From Portevinia maculata (lineage: Eukaryota; Arthropoda; Insecta; Diptera; Syrphidae), in the NCBI GenBank assembly GCA_949715645.1, contig OX454525.1, positions 251,054,700-251,118,699 on the forward strand: a stretch of DNA of 64,000 bases. Reading direction: 5' to 3'. The notes below the pieces were generated by a model. That model saw only the letters and a program-made list of their open reading frames with translations, did no database searches and was not told where the DNA came from. Of this stretch, positions 39,791 through 50,885 are shown in pieces. Within the stretch, counting starts at the first letter, position 1. The number at the start of each line of letters is the position of its first letter. A program made the position numbers and the translations under genes.

Positions 39791-40075
39791 AAGGGTTTTT
39801 CAATAAGAGCGCTACAAAAGTTTTTTTTAAATAAAACAAAAACAGTTTTGGATATCAATGAAATTCTTTATTCCTGTGAAAGTACGTTCGATGCCATTAT
39901 GTATGGAACTCGATTTCTTTTGTATGGCCACCACGGGCACGCTTGCAGAAGTCCAGACGCTGAACCCAATTTTCGACGGTTTTCAAGCATAAATCGGGCG
40001 ATACTGCTGCAATTTCACGTTCAATATTCGTACGAAGTTTATCAATCGTCGCTGGCTTGTTGGCATAGACATATT
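39791..40075 (-). mobile_element. Mariner-like element, truncated inverted copy
   Basis: Starts AAGGGTTTTTCAATAAGAGC after TA (39789-39790). On the minus strand it encodes VYANKPATID, RTNIEREIAAVSPDLCLKT and ENWVQRLDFCKRARGGHTKE. It is the C-terminal end of the same transposase as at 37512-38231, but with the Gln codon intact where the other copy has TAG. The copy stops at about 40075, without the rest of the gene. Confidence 0.8.
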
Positions 40076-40213
40076 GCACATGGCATATTTTTTTTATTTA
40101 TATAACGGTTCAAAAGAGAAAGCCTTGCAAAATAAATGCAGGAATTAGTTGTGGATGCGGCTCTGTGTCGTACATAGATATTTGTTTTTGTATCCGACTT
40201 TCATTTTAATCGC

Positions 40214-41540
40214 CTAAATGAAATGCCGTGACAGGTTTTTGATATAGTTTTCCAACTGGAAAATATTGCAGGTTATTTCTAGCTGTTGTTTACTTAATGG
40301 GCCATGAAGAGTCTCTGCCTGAGACACTGCAGCCTTCCATCCTTTGCGATCCTGGGTACGCTGCTTCCAGTTGTCCACACCAAGTGCTCTGGCATCCGCG
40401 ATGGGTTGGTCTATAAAACGGAGGTTGGTCTTCCTTGTCTTCTCGAACCTGGGGCTAGGAGTCGAAGATCCTCTCGGGTGGAGCATTATTGCCCATTCGC
40501 TCAATATGGTCGAGATAATGTCGACGTGATTTATCTTTAAGATTACATCTACTACTCTGAAGAGATCATAGAGTTCGCGGTTGTATCTTCTCCTCCATTC
40601 GTCCGTATCGCACACAGAACCAAATATCCGACGGAGTCTTTTTCTTTCAAAGAACCCAATATTACCTGATTTTTTTTACTTTTCGTCCAGCACTCCGCAC
40701 AATAAAGCAGGACTAAGCTTTGATAGAGCATGCATTTTGTCTTTCGAGTGAGGAGTTTCGAACCCATTTGTTTTGCTAAGGCGAAGAAGCAGCGGTTTCT
40801 AAATTAATTTTCGGTCGGATGTCCACTGAGTTGTCATTCATGGATTTGATGTTTACACCAAGGAAGATGAACTATTTAAATACCTCGAAGTTATTGCTGT
40901 CAACAGTGGCGTTTTGTAATAGGCGGTGGATAGATGTTGGTTGATAGCATGTACTTGGTCTTGTCCTCACTAACATTAAGACCAACCAATTTCGCCTATT
41001 CTTCAATCGCCCTAAACGCCTCTAACACGGCACGCAGAGAAAAGCCGATGATGTTGATATCATCCGCATACCCCTGTAGCTGGACGGATCCGTTGAAGAT
41101 AGTTCCATTCGTATTGACACTTGCCCTGTGCACTATTTTCTCTAGAGCAAGATTGAAGAAGTCACATGAAAGCGCATCTTCAGACACGAGACGATCACAC
41201 AGTAAGTTGGAAGACACGCCTTTCTTGTAGGGCATATAGAGCTGATAGTCCAGTCATCGGGCATGCTTTCTTCCACCCATACTTGATTGATGATTTGGTG
41301 CATGCACATTGTACATCACCTCCGTATTTGAAATGCTCCGCTGATAAGCCATCAGAGCCGACGGCCTTATTATTCTTTTCTAAAGCTAAGCCAACCTCTT
41401 CTATACTGCATGATGGTGAAATTTACTGTTCATTGACAGGATGTGGGTGCTCGTCATGCCATTTCACTTTCTCTACATGATGCCTATTTAGCAGCTGTTG
41501 GAAATGCTGCTTTAAAAACTCTACTACTTTCTTACTATTG
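40214..41540 (-). pseudogene. Decayed LINE, reverse transcriptase and C-terminus
   Basis: Minus strand, right to left: EFLKQHFQQLLNRHHVEK (about 41520), then NKAVGSDGLSAEHFKYGGDV (about 41370). The polymerase core follows: SCDFFNLALEKIVHRA and QLQGYADDINIIG (about 41090-41060). Last come GSKLLTRKTKCMLYQSLVL (about 40760) and the tail DLFRVVDVILKINHV ... RFIDQPIADARALGVDNWKQ. YADD is intact, but the frame breaks at least four times. The tail style suggests an RTE/I-related LINE without RNase H; the clade is uncertain. Confidence 0.7.
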
Positions 41541-42141
41541 CATTTATTTTTTTTTATTTTTTTTTTTTTTATTTATTTCAAACTTTGTTTCAAAAAAAAT
41601 CTTAAAGCTAACATCTATTACAATGGAAAAAATAGAAATAAAAATAATTAATAAAAAACTTTCAAGTAAAAGTGAAACAGTTAGGAAAACTGTTTTGCCG
41701 GAAGGCAAGTGACGAATGGACCATTAAATAACTAAAGATTATTTTTAAAATAATTGATGGGGGTCAATTTATAATATGTGTATTGAAAAAAAGTTAAAGA
41801 GAAAAGGAAAGCAATTGTTAAAATATTGTGATTAATGCAATTTAAAGTTTATAATAAATCAAACTACGATAATTAATAAAGAGTCTATTTCCACATGATT
41901 AAACAAAAAGAGAAAGGATATTAATTTTTTTAAGAAGACTGATTTGCGTCTCTCACACCTCAGACTTGCAGGTAAAATATTGAACAAACGTGGAGCGGTG
42001 ACATTGTAAAAGAGTGAAAAGTGTGCTTTTAATATGGTGGGCACTATAAGTAAACTCTGGTTATTAACACGTAAGTTATAAGAACCATACAACCTTGAAG
42101 TGGAATACCCCGAACTTTCAAAAAATGTTTTTAAAACTTTT
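41541..42141 (-). pseudogene. Decayed jockey/CR1-like LINE, 3' end and tail
   Basis: T-rich tract at 41541-41580 is an A tail read backwards. On the minus strand 42092-41859 reads NQSLLIVPTILKAHFSLF then APRLFNILPASLR, the usual last stretch of LINE ORF2. The upstream half of the same element is at 47797-48160, beyond the inserted LINE C. Codons are frequently broken. Confidence 0.65.
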
Positions 42142-42155
42142 AAAAAATATGCTTG
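42142..42155. repeat. Target duplication of LINE C, left copy (AAAAAATATGCTTG)
   Basis: Identical to 47783-47796. The final G could also belong to the GGTT tail. Confidence 0.9.
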
Positions 42156-42193
42156 GTTGGTTGGTTGGTTGAAAACGGCCCTCGGTGAGGATG

Positions 42194-42220
42194 CACTTAG
42201 ACCAGAAGTAGGTCCATTGT
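42194..42220 (-). promoter_or_regulatory. 3'-UTR hairpin of LINE C
   Basis: Minus strand ACAATGGACCTACTTCTGG then TCTAAGTG: GACC pairs with GGTC. Homologous to 24793-24819 and 60373-60400. Confidence 0.65.
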
Positions 42221-42253
42221 GCTGCCGATGTGTAAGGTGGGTGGGTCACCCTC

Positions 42254-45200
42254 TTACTCAGGGAACCATTTGCTCCTCTGAATGAAGGAGCTAATCCTTG
42301 CTGTGCAGGCGTTGTTAAGATCGTTTAGATCATTGAAAAGGTATTCACCCAATGTAGCCTTCCTAATGTTGGCGAGTGCAGGACACGTGCAAAGGAAGTG
42401 ACTGATGGTCTCCTCTTCTTCCTCGTCCCTACAGCTTCTACAGAAGTCATTGTAGGGGATGCCCAGCCTTTGGGCATGTCTTCCTATAGCACAGTGCCCG
42501 GTGAGGGCATTTACTAATTTCGAAAGGGTTCCTCTCTTATGCCTCAGAAGTCCGATGGACCTGGATTTGCTAAATGTCGGCCAGAGTAGCCTTGCGGTGT
42601 TGCACTGGTCGAGTTGGTGCCAACGACGGTTGGCTTCGTTTACCGCATTGGTGTCTATGAGGTTTTTAGCATAAGACGTTGGCGCCTCGATGTCGGTGAC
42701 GCTTATGCTATTTAAACCAGAAGAGCCTCGTCGGGCCAGTTCGTCAGCTTCACAATTCCCTGGTATGTCACAGTGACCCGGCACCCAGCAAAGGGTGAGG
42801 CTATACTGACCGGCTATCTCGTTAAGAGATGCACGGCAGTTTTTCACTGCCTTGGATCTTGTAGTGCTGGATGCAAGGGATTTGATGGCCGCCTGACTGT
42901 CGATGTATATTACAATATCTGATTTCGATATCGTATTAACCGACAGCCAGGCAGCGGCTTGGCGGACGGCTGTGACTTCGGCCTGAAAAACGCTGCAGTG
43001 TTCTGGAAGGTTAAAGGAGAGGTGAATGTCCAGGTCTTCAGAGAAGACTCCGGCACCGACTCCGTCCTCCGTTTTGGACCCATCCGTAAAAATTGACAGC
43101 GATTCGTGGTGTAGGACATGACGTTGTGTCCACTCGGTTCTGTCTGGGATTAGATGTTTGTAGCCCAGGTTGAAGTTGTATTCAGTGGGCAGGTGGTCGG
43201 TGACATTAGGGAGATGTCGATACATCGATAGTACATTGGCATGTCCAGTGTGTTGCTCTTTCCATTGTTTGGAGCTTCTCAGTCTTATTGCTGAGCTGGC
43301 AGCCAATTGTTTGCCGACGATGTCGGTCGGAAGAAGGTGGAGCATGGCTTGGAGCGCCGCAGTGGGAGAGGTTCTCAGCGCACCGGTGATGCTGAGGCAT
43401 GCAACTCGTTGAGTTTTGTCCAGCAAGGTTAGGTTGGACTTCTTCTCCAAGGCGGGCCACCAGACCAGTACTCCATAGAAGAGAATCGGTTTAACTACCG
43501 ACATGTATAACCAGTGCATAATTTTTGGTTGTAGGCCCCACGTGGAGCCTACCGCCTTTTTGCAAATGTAAAGAGCAGCTAGGGATTTCCTGGCACGTTC
43601 GACTACATTTTCCCTCCAAAGTAGCTTGCGATCAAGCTTCAGGCCTAAATAGCTAGCGCTATTTGAGAGTGCCAGAGGAGTGCCTCTAATCTTCGGGGTG
43701 GTGAACTCAGGGAGTTTATGTCTTCGTGTGAACAGGACCAGCTCAGTCTTTGTTGGATTGACGGACAGGCCGCATCTTTCGGTCCAACCTGTCAGTATGT
43801 TGATAGCAGATTGCATGACATCGGCCAGCGTCTGCGGGTATTTGCCTGTTACAAGTATTGCGACATCGTCTGCATAGGCGATAACTTTACATCCAGTGTG
43901 TTCAATGTTCAGAAGGGCTTCGTTGAGCACTAGGTTCCACAGTAGCGGAGACAATACTCCCCCTTGGGGAGTGCCCCTGGGTGCACGTCGTTTGACAGTG
44001 CTACTTCCGAAGGATGCGGTTATTACCCTGCTTTTGAGCATGTATTCCACAAAGCAGCAGATTGAGTCGTCGATGTTGAGCCCGCGTAGGGCGTTGGTAA
44101 TCGAATAGGTTTCAACGTTGTTGAAAGCTCCCTCTATGTCGAGAAATGTCACTAAGGCAAGTTCTTTGATAGATAGGGATTTTTCGACGTGGTGGACGAT
44201 GGAGTGCAGGGCCGTTTCAACAGATTTACCTTTTTGGTAAGCGTGTTGTGATGTGGATAGCAAGTTGCTATCAATGGTGGCCTTGATGTGAAGATCTAGA
44301 ATTCTTTCTAGAATCTTGAGGAGGAAGGATGTTAGGCTTATGGGTCTAAGGTCCTTCGGGGAAGTGTGCGATGTTTTTCCTGCCTTGGCTATGAATACCA
44401 CTCTTACTTCAGTCCAGGCGGCCGGCATTGTTCCTAGCATCAAGCAGCCCCTCATAATACGGGACAGGTGCTGCCCCGTTATGCTGAGGCCCGCTTGAAT
44501 TTGCGCCGGAAAAATGCCGTCTGGCCCCGGGGACTTGAATGGCTCAAAGCTGTTCACTGCCTATTTCAGTTTTTCCTCGCTTATGAGGTCCGGAGGTGAT
44601 GGTAGGCGTGCAGCGTTTACCAGGGCAGGGTTTTCGCTAGGTATAGGCGTGCAGCCGGGGAAGTGGGTGTCCATAAGCAGACCAAGCGATGCTTCATCTG
44701 ATTCTGTCCATGATCCGTTGGGATTCATGAGGACACTTGGTATGGTTGGGTTTTTGGAAAGGACTTTGCGTAGCCTAGAGGATTGAGACGTATTGTCAAT
44801 ACTCTGACAGAAACTGCGCCAGGATCTACGCCTGGCCTTACGAACTTCCGCTTTGAAGCTCTTAAGGCTTGCTTTGTAGATATCCCAGTCCAGAGGTAGC
44901 CTCGTTGTTTTGGCTTTGTTGAATTGCTTCCTGCTTGTGTGGCGAAGCTTGTTAAGTGCTGCATTCCACCACGGTGGACGATTGTCTGCCTTCCTCGTAG
45001 TAATTGGACAGGATTCGTCGAATGCTACGTTTAAGGCGGAAGTTAGAACAGCGTTAAGCTCATCTAGTTCCAATTGTGTTTCTGGAGTCTTAGGCACACG
45101 ATTGGACAGTTCAGCAGAGAGGATTTCATTGTGTTTACACCAGTCAGTTCTTCGACGATTGCGAAAAATTGCTGGTGAGGTGTTATGGCGTATTTCTAGT

Positions 45201-45856
45201 TCATATTCCAGATAGCGGTGATCGGAAAAGGAGTGGCTGTCAGATACAGTCCACTTAGAAATCGCAGGGTACAAGTTAATAGAGGCGAAGGTAACATCTA
45301 GTACCTCTTGTCGGGTTTTGGTTATAAAGGTGGGACTATGTCCCCTATTGCACACTATTAGGTCGGTGCCTACTAAGAATTCAAATAGGGACTCACCTCG
45401 GGGGTTAGTGTCGGTACTACCCCATAATTCGTGATGCGCATTTGTGTCGCATCCCAGCAAAATTTCTTCTCCTCTCTTCCTGGCTTCTTCTACCACTACT
45501 CTCACTCCCTCTGATGGAGCTGAGTTGGGGTCATCGTAGGGTAGGTATCCTGAAGCTAGCCAGATGTGGGCTTCTGCAGATTTTAGCAGTGTTACTGCCA
45601 GGTCATTCGTGCTGCGGTGAGGAAGAAAGGTTAAGTTTAGTGTAGATCTAGCGAGAATGCAAGCTCGAATGTTACCTGCGTTCTTGGTGTGGTATAGCGT
45701 GTAGTGTGGGTCCCTCAGTCCCATGACGATGTCATTTCTAATCCAAGGTTCTTGGATGAGGGCGATGTCGAAGCCTCCTTCATTGAGGCGGAGTAGTAGG
45801 TTAGCGGATGCTAAGGTGGAGTGATGGAGGTTAATCTGTATCAGTTTCAGCATCAT
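42254..45856 (-). pseudogene. LINE C ORF2: endonuclease, RT, RNase H, one stop
   Basis: The frame is open from 46006, but the ATG pair at 45856/45853 (MMLKLIQINLHHS) fits related starts; it overlaps the ORF1 end by about 25 bases. It has about 1200 codons. Endonuclease: LIQEPWIRNDIVMGL, LGCDTNAHHELWGS and HSFSDHRYLEY. Reverse transcriptase: FKSPGPDGIFP, FLDIEGAFNNVE, TPQGGVLSPLLW and YADDVAILV. RNase H: IFTDGSKTEDGVGAG, YIDSQAAIKSL and CWVPGHCDIPGNCEADELA. C-terminal motif: CRSCRDEEEEETISHFLCTC (CX2CX10HX4C). A TAG at 44561-44563 lies just before the reverse transcriptase entry, where the intact relatives have Trp or a similar residue. Otherwise it is uninterrupted. Confidence 0.93.
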
Positions 45857-47294
45857 TGCTAACTGATACAGACCTCTCCACAACGGTAGCGTCCAGGTTC
45901 TCTGGCGATGATGGATCATCATCGGGGATCTGGTCGCGGGGGGAGGCGGGTGTCGCGGGTGTCGCCGATTCAGAGGGGCCAGCAACGGTGTTGCGGTCCG
46001 AAGCAAAGAGTCTTACTTCCACCTCTTTAAGACCGCATCGGATCTTAAAGTCCTTAGCCCGGAGCAAGGGGAGAGACTCAGTGGTGAGCGAAACGACCAG
46101 CGAACGGCCAGTTTTCTTCGCTTCTTCCGGTTTCTTGGAGCTCGGTGTCTCTTCGATAAACTTCCAGTCTTTGACTGGAAGATCCGGATTTTGGTACTTG
46201 ACTAGACCATGTAGTTTGGCTGGCTCGCTGGGTTAAGTTGGAACCCAGATTCTAGCTCTTGGCCTGTGGGGGATTTTGCTCCGGTCCACCGCCTTAAGCT
46301 TAGCACCTGGCCAGATTTCACCAATACCTGCAATGGCGGTGGTGATGAAATCGACCGAAGTTTGGTCGTCACAGGCTAGCAGCTTCACGTAGCCCTGGTG
46401 CCATCCAGCGTCCTTAAAGGTGGGAGGTGAGTTGGGATGGGTGATGATACGCTCGCAAAGGCAGTTCATCACTCTGCCTTCAATGAGCCTCCATTTCTCG
46501 TATGAGATTCTCCCTTCATCGTCAGACAGATCCACTATCGCAACGACGAGGCTATCCTTGACCGTCTCAGAGAAGGGTTTAGAGCTCGTTGAGCTCTTGG
46601 TCTTCTTTGAAGCGTTGGACTCCTCGTCTACGGATCTACGCCGTTTGGGCGCAGTTCCTGTCGCAACGACGGATCGGCTCCCAGCTTGGTTCGTTGAACC
46701 ATTGCGACTCGTTGAGTCTTTAGCTTGGGTGCTCCTCTTCCGATGAGAGGGATTCGCTCCTTGAGTGGTGGGGTGACTAATGCCACGAATGGTGGGTTGG
46801 TGTGGGTCCCGGGTGGAGGGGTGGCGTTTGCCAGAGGGGGGGCGTCGTACGCCATGGGTACCTGGGCGCCCGGTTTTGAAATGCCGCAGAGGCTGCAGCT
46901 TAATCAGTTCGTTGAACTGATTAGCCGTGTCGGTTGCCCAGGTGTGGGATTCCCGCTCCTGCTGGCTCCAATCCTTTTCCGGCTTTTTGCCTAGTCGGTC
47001 TAGGATACGGAAAGCCGCTGAGGTCTCTCGACTTAGCGACTTCTTCTCATGGCCAGAGAGCTTGGGAAGAGTTGGAGGAGCTGAACTGCACGACGGTGTC
47101 GTGTCGTTCAGCTCGTCAGAGAGCATCGAACACTCGCTTGTAGCGTCTTCAATGCAGAGGTTCTGCAGGTGCTCCTCCACACGTGTAGTGCTTTTGGAGC
47201 TGCTGGCGGTGCCAGCTGTATCCGGTTTTTGTTGAGGTCCGGCCTCAGAATTTTCTTTTTTTGGATTTTTTTTTTGTTTTTTGTGTTTTTTCAA
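45831..47294 (-). pseudogene. LINE C ORF1: gag-like, one stop
   Basis: The start MKKHKKQKKNPKKENSE is very basic. A helical block (AAFRILDRLGKKPEKDWSQQ) follows, then a Ser/Arg/Lys-rich middle, then the domain SLVVAIVDLSDDEGRISYEK ... KLLACDDQTSVDFITTAIAG, similar to DUF4780. TAA at 46233-46235 interrupts after RARIWVPT. The same frame then continues for about 133 codons (HGLVKYQNPDLPVKDWKF and an acidic tail) to the natural stop at 45831. ORF1 proteins coat LINE RNA; there are no CCHC knuckles. Confidence 0.85.
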
Positions 47295-47782
47295 TATTTT
47301 GGTTGTTTTGTTGCATTATAAGATTTGGATCCCACGAGTAGCTAGGGAAGGGGTGGTCCATCCGCACAGAGCCCCGCATGTACGGACAAGGCAAGCTGAT
47401 CCAGAGTGTGCCAGTTTCTCTGGATACACCGCTTGCGACTGAGCTATTTTTGTTTTCCCTGGGCCCTCAGCCAGGCTGATTCTCGGCACGGTACGGTTCA
47501 CACCTTAATCCAGCCCAGGGTGAAGAAGGAATGGAGGAGGGAGGAAAGGATGGGAAAGACAGGGTGGGATGTGATTTTCTGGGGTTTACTTCCACTAAAC
47601 ACTCTAACCCAGAGTTGGTTTTGGTCCACGATGGGTCTTACAGTGGGATTCTTGTCATCTTCACTGCTATTACCTCATTACCCCGGATCACGAATCACTG
47701 TGAAACTTACACTTCATCGTACCGGGGCATCCCCTTATCCGCCACCCAGGGACGCGCCTGGTAGGGGACCTACCCCCCCAGG
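47295..47782 (-). promoter_or_regulatory. 5' UTR of LINE C with structured terminus
   Basis: A 488-base leader. Its first 110 bases on the minus strand read CTGGGGGGGTAGGTCCCC, TACC, AGGCGCGTCCCTGGGTGGCG, GATAAGGGGATG, then CCCCGG ... TTCGTGATCCGGGG. GGTAGG/CCTACC and CCCCGG/CCGGGG are paired stems. The third stem covaries with those of E1 and LINE A. It may carry an internal promoter, since LINEs need one downstream of their start. Confidence 0.65.
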
Positions 47783-47796
47783 AAAAAATATGCTTG
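47783..47796. repeat. Target duplication of LINE C, right copy (AAAAAATATGCTTG)
   Basis: Partner of 42142-42155. Confidence 0.9.
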
Positions 47797-48160
47797 AGTG
47801 GAAGAATTTTAAGGCCTCTGAATAGTTCAAAGCTAGGAGTTCTGCGGTTAACTTTACATAAGATACGAATTTATATCACAGGCAAATCCATCCGGGCAGG
47901 TACAGCTAGTAATTACAAATCGGTGTGCAAAATGATACTTATACAAATTAAACAACAGGGGACCTAGGACAGATCCTTGGGAACTCCTGCAGGAACTGGT
48001 CTTTTGGTTAAGGAGGTGTTATTCCCATAGACTGTAAGACGCGTCCTTCTAAAAAGCGTTCAACTATTGTAATAATGTACACAGGGAATTCGCACATAAT
48101 TTATGAATTATTCCAGCATGCCAGACGACATCAGAAGCCTTTTTTGGATGTACCCTTTGA
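47797..48160 (-). pseudogene. Decayed jockey/CR1-like LINE, RT core
   Basis: Minus strand: VHPKKASDVVWHAGIIHKLC (about 48150, the block with the first catalytic residue, decayed), then RSSQGSVLGPLLFNLY (about 47985). It is the upstream half of the LINE whose 3' end is at 41541-42141. The distance between the two halves is too short for a complete polymerase, so an internal deletion preceded or accompanied decay. Confidence 0.65.
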
Positions 48161-49738
48161 AGTAAATACCATGGCTATATTTTAAGATTTTACATTTAAT
48201 TTGCTGTCTGGATGTAAGAGGCATGCCTGCTCACAGTAAAGGGTAATCTAAATACAAGTTTAATTTTAAAAATGTTGTTTGCTTCAACTGAATAAGCACA
48301 AACATTTTCTAAGCTACATTGTCCATTTTTTCAAAACCTTGTGCCGTAATATATCATTTGATGATGCTAACTGTTTGCTTATGATGTTGAGAAAATAAAT
48401 CGGAAAGAATAATTCAAAAAGTACCGCTATTTTGTTCCTGGTTCCCTTGCAAAGCATTCAATATGGAAAAATGCAGTTTTTTTTTGCGTCAACTGACCCG
48501 CTATTGGCAAGATCCTTACATCCCCCAATCTGCACGAAATTCCACCAGAAAAAAGGCTAAGTCGCGCTAATTACTACTCACTTAGCTTTGTTAATAAGCC
48601 GTCCTTCGTCATCCTGCTCACCGTCGCTTTGCACCCTTCGTTTAAATTACAGCAGTAGTCGGCCCGATTGATGGGATTTTTGGGATTTGAGGATTTTTAT
48701 TGAGGTTGTTTACCTTTTCCTTTACTTTTGCAAATTCGCAAATTGTCAAACGACAAACACAGAAATAGATATCTACCCATAGATCGAAAGGTTGTTCCAG
48801 GTCGGGTAGGCAATAATTCACTTAACTGACTTTCCAGTGGTGGAGGGACAGTATAAGAGTGGATGGAATGAGTGACGGAGAAATTTAGAGCGAGAGGGTA
48901 ACGGGTGTACGTACGCACACAGTGGCGAAACCGCTCTGGTGTAGCTGAATGGTGTCTCCCGTTGGCTCGCATGAGTGAGTGCGGGCAGTGAAATGTGGCG
49001 GACAATCACCAATACAGAGGTGCGTGGCCATTGCACGCTACCAGTGAGATTCCACTGCCAATGTATGAGGGTGTGAAAGAGAGTTTTATGTCGACGGAAC
49101 AATGGAAAACCTGGGCGATCACTTCTTGGTCGACCAGCGGTCGAACTAGTTAGTTTTTCGAGAAGTTAATCACAACAAAACGTACAAGTAAACGAAAAGG
49201 AATTGATAATTAATTTAGAGGTGAAAGAAAGGACAAGGGAAGGTGAAAGGCGACAAGGGATTGGAGGACAAAGGACTGTCAGGAGAATACTCAGGAACAA
49301 AACAAAGCTAAGTAGAGTGATAAATTGTATAGTTTGTAAAGTCGTAGTTCGATCGTGATAGAATCTTGTGAAAAATAATTCTGGTGGGATTTGGTTTCGC
49401 AATTTTCCCGAACATTGCGGGACAAGCGACCCCTTCAACATTGTTTTATTAATTCAGGACGACGTAATAGCGGGTCAAGCCAGGTCTTGTTTAATATCTT
49501 CGATTTTCGTTCTTCAATATCTTTTTCAATAAAAGTGACCGCGCTCCAACGGAGCCGTTATAACGTGTAAGAAAAAAAGTTTCATTTCATTTACTTTTCT
49601 TATATAGTGTACCGGTGTCATACGGAGCACCATATGGTTTCACAATTTATCCGCAAAATTGTGTGGCGGCCATTTTGTTTTCAGAATCAACGTTCATCAG
49701 CGTAAGCCAATTTCTAGATTTTCTCTTAAACGAACCCA
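48161..49738. other. No gene seen; possible LTR-like debris
   Basis: Only short frames with no family match. At 49515-49565 CAATAAAAGTGACCGCGCTC and the GC-rich palindrome-like CTCCAACGGAG resemble the poly(A)/U5 end of a retroviral-type LTR, but neither an LTR pair nor a primer site could be shown. The stretch 48850-49130 is more GC-rich than its surroundings. I assign no function. Confidence 0.45.
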
Positions 49739-49746
49739 CCCCAAGC
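49739..49746. repeat. hAT target duplication, left (CCCCAAGC)
   Basis: Eight bases, identical to 50878-50885. Confidence 0.95.
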
Positions 49747-50877
49747 TAGGGATGCCAGATCTGAAAAATTAGCCGGCGGGACATTTTTGCATTTGAAGTG
49801 AAAAAAACGCTTTTATTTTAGTTAACATTTTATTTGTTGTATGAAGGAATATTGGTTTAAGTAAGTCTTTTAATTCATATTTGTACATTTTATGTAACTT
49901 CTTCAGAGCAAATACTTTAAAAGTATTAAGTTTTCGGATTTTGCCGATGTACATGTTAAATAAGTAAAAATCAAGAAGAAACGTAACTTAATATAAATAG
50001 GTATTAATAAATATTTAAAATGAAGATTATATAAAGAAAATGTTTTACCAGTCTTTGTATTGACTAAGCTATTTTTATACAAAAATATAAACAAAAATTA
50101 ATTGTGCAAAGGGAACAGTAGAAGCTAACGACTCATTTCACAAAACTTGGAAGTGATTACTTCTTATTTATATTAACAGTCTTCGTTTTAATTGCAACTT
50201 ATAGGTAAGTTAAATTATACATATCAAAGTTTTTTATATTAAAAAAGATGCGATTCTACGAAAGCCAAACTCTTAATTTCAGTACTTATCGGATGTAGTT
50301 ATTTTCGAAACTATTTCCTTTTTTTCAAAGTCAGTTTCGCAAAAATCCTTGAACTCCCTGCAACTCATCGAAAAATGTTGCTTAACAAGAAGCTCTGCTT
50401 TCAATACTACCAAAGAAAGCTGATTTCGCTCATTAATGATTTCAAATTAATAAAACATGTCGTTGTTAAGAACTAATTCGAAGAATCGCTCCGAAATCAC
50501 CTAATTTTGAACTTTGTTCAGTTGAAATGAGCCGTTCATTTACAAACATTAAGTGAAATGTCAAACAGGCGGCTTGCGGCTAACTTTTTGAGTTCGGAGA
50601 CCACTGAACTCTCATCATCAGATGCGCACTTCACACTTTGTATGTTATGATTATAGGTAACTAGGGCTAGTGCTATAATTTCTATGTATTATTAATTGCA
50701 ATTTATTTTATTTAATAATGAAGTAATAATAGGGCGACAAGTTGAAAGACGGGACATTTACGGGACAAATTGTCAGTGCGGGACAATTTGCGGGACAAAT
50801 TTCATTGCGGGAAACTTATGGGACAAAAGCCCTTTAGCGGGACGGTCCCGCACTGAGCGGGACGTCTGGCATCCCTA
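49747..50877. mobile_element. Complete non-autonomous hAT element, 1131 bp
   Basis: Perfect 13-bp terminal inverted repeats TAGGGATGCCAGA (49747-49759) and TCTGGCATCCCTA (50865-50877), with exact 8-bp target duplications CCCCAAGC on both sides. The hAT superfamily makes 8-bp duplications and has TAGGG/CAGGG-type termini. Inside the right end lie several GCGGGAC or CGGGACAAATT repeats (50750-50862), likely transposase sites. There is no transposase frame, so it depends on a partner. The right-end fragment at 3079-3585 may belong to a related family. Confidence 0.93.
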
Positions 50878-50885
50878 CCCCAAGC
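50878..50885. repeat. hAT target duplication, right (CCCCAAGC)
   Basis: Partner of 49739-49746. Confidence 0.95.

Larger units (their letters stand above)
42156..47782 (-). mobile_element. LOA-clade LINE C (minus), full length, nearly intact
   Basis: A 5.6-kb element with 13-14 bp target duplications, a (AACC)n 3' tail (GGTTGGTTGGTTGGTTG at 42155-42171), the family 3'-UTR hairpin, two ORFs and a structured 5' UTR. Its only clear defects are one in-frame stop in ORF1 (TAA, 46233-46235) and one in ORF2 (TAG, 44561-44563). It is therefore a recent insertion that lost function by point mutation. It sits in an older LINE (41541-42141 and 47797-48160). Confidence 0.9.

Noticed and set aside
49515..49565. 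LTR end plus primer binding site on the plus strand
   Set aside because: The poly(A)/U5-like text is suggestive, but no matching second LTR, no clear primer site and no gag frame follow.
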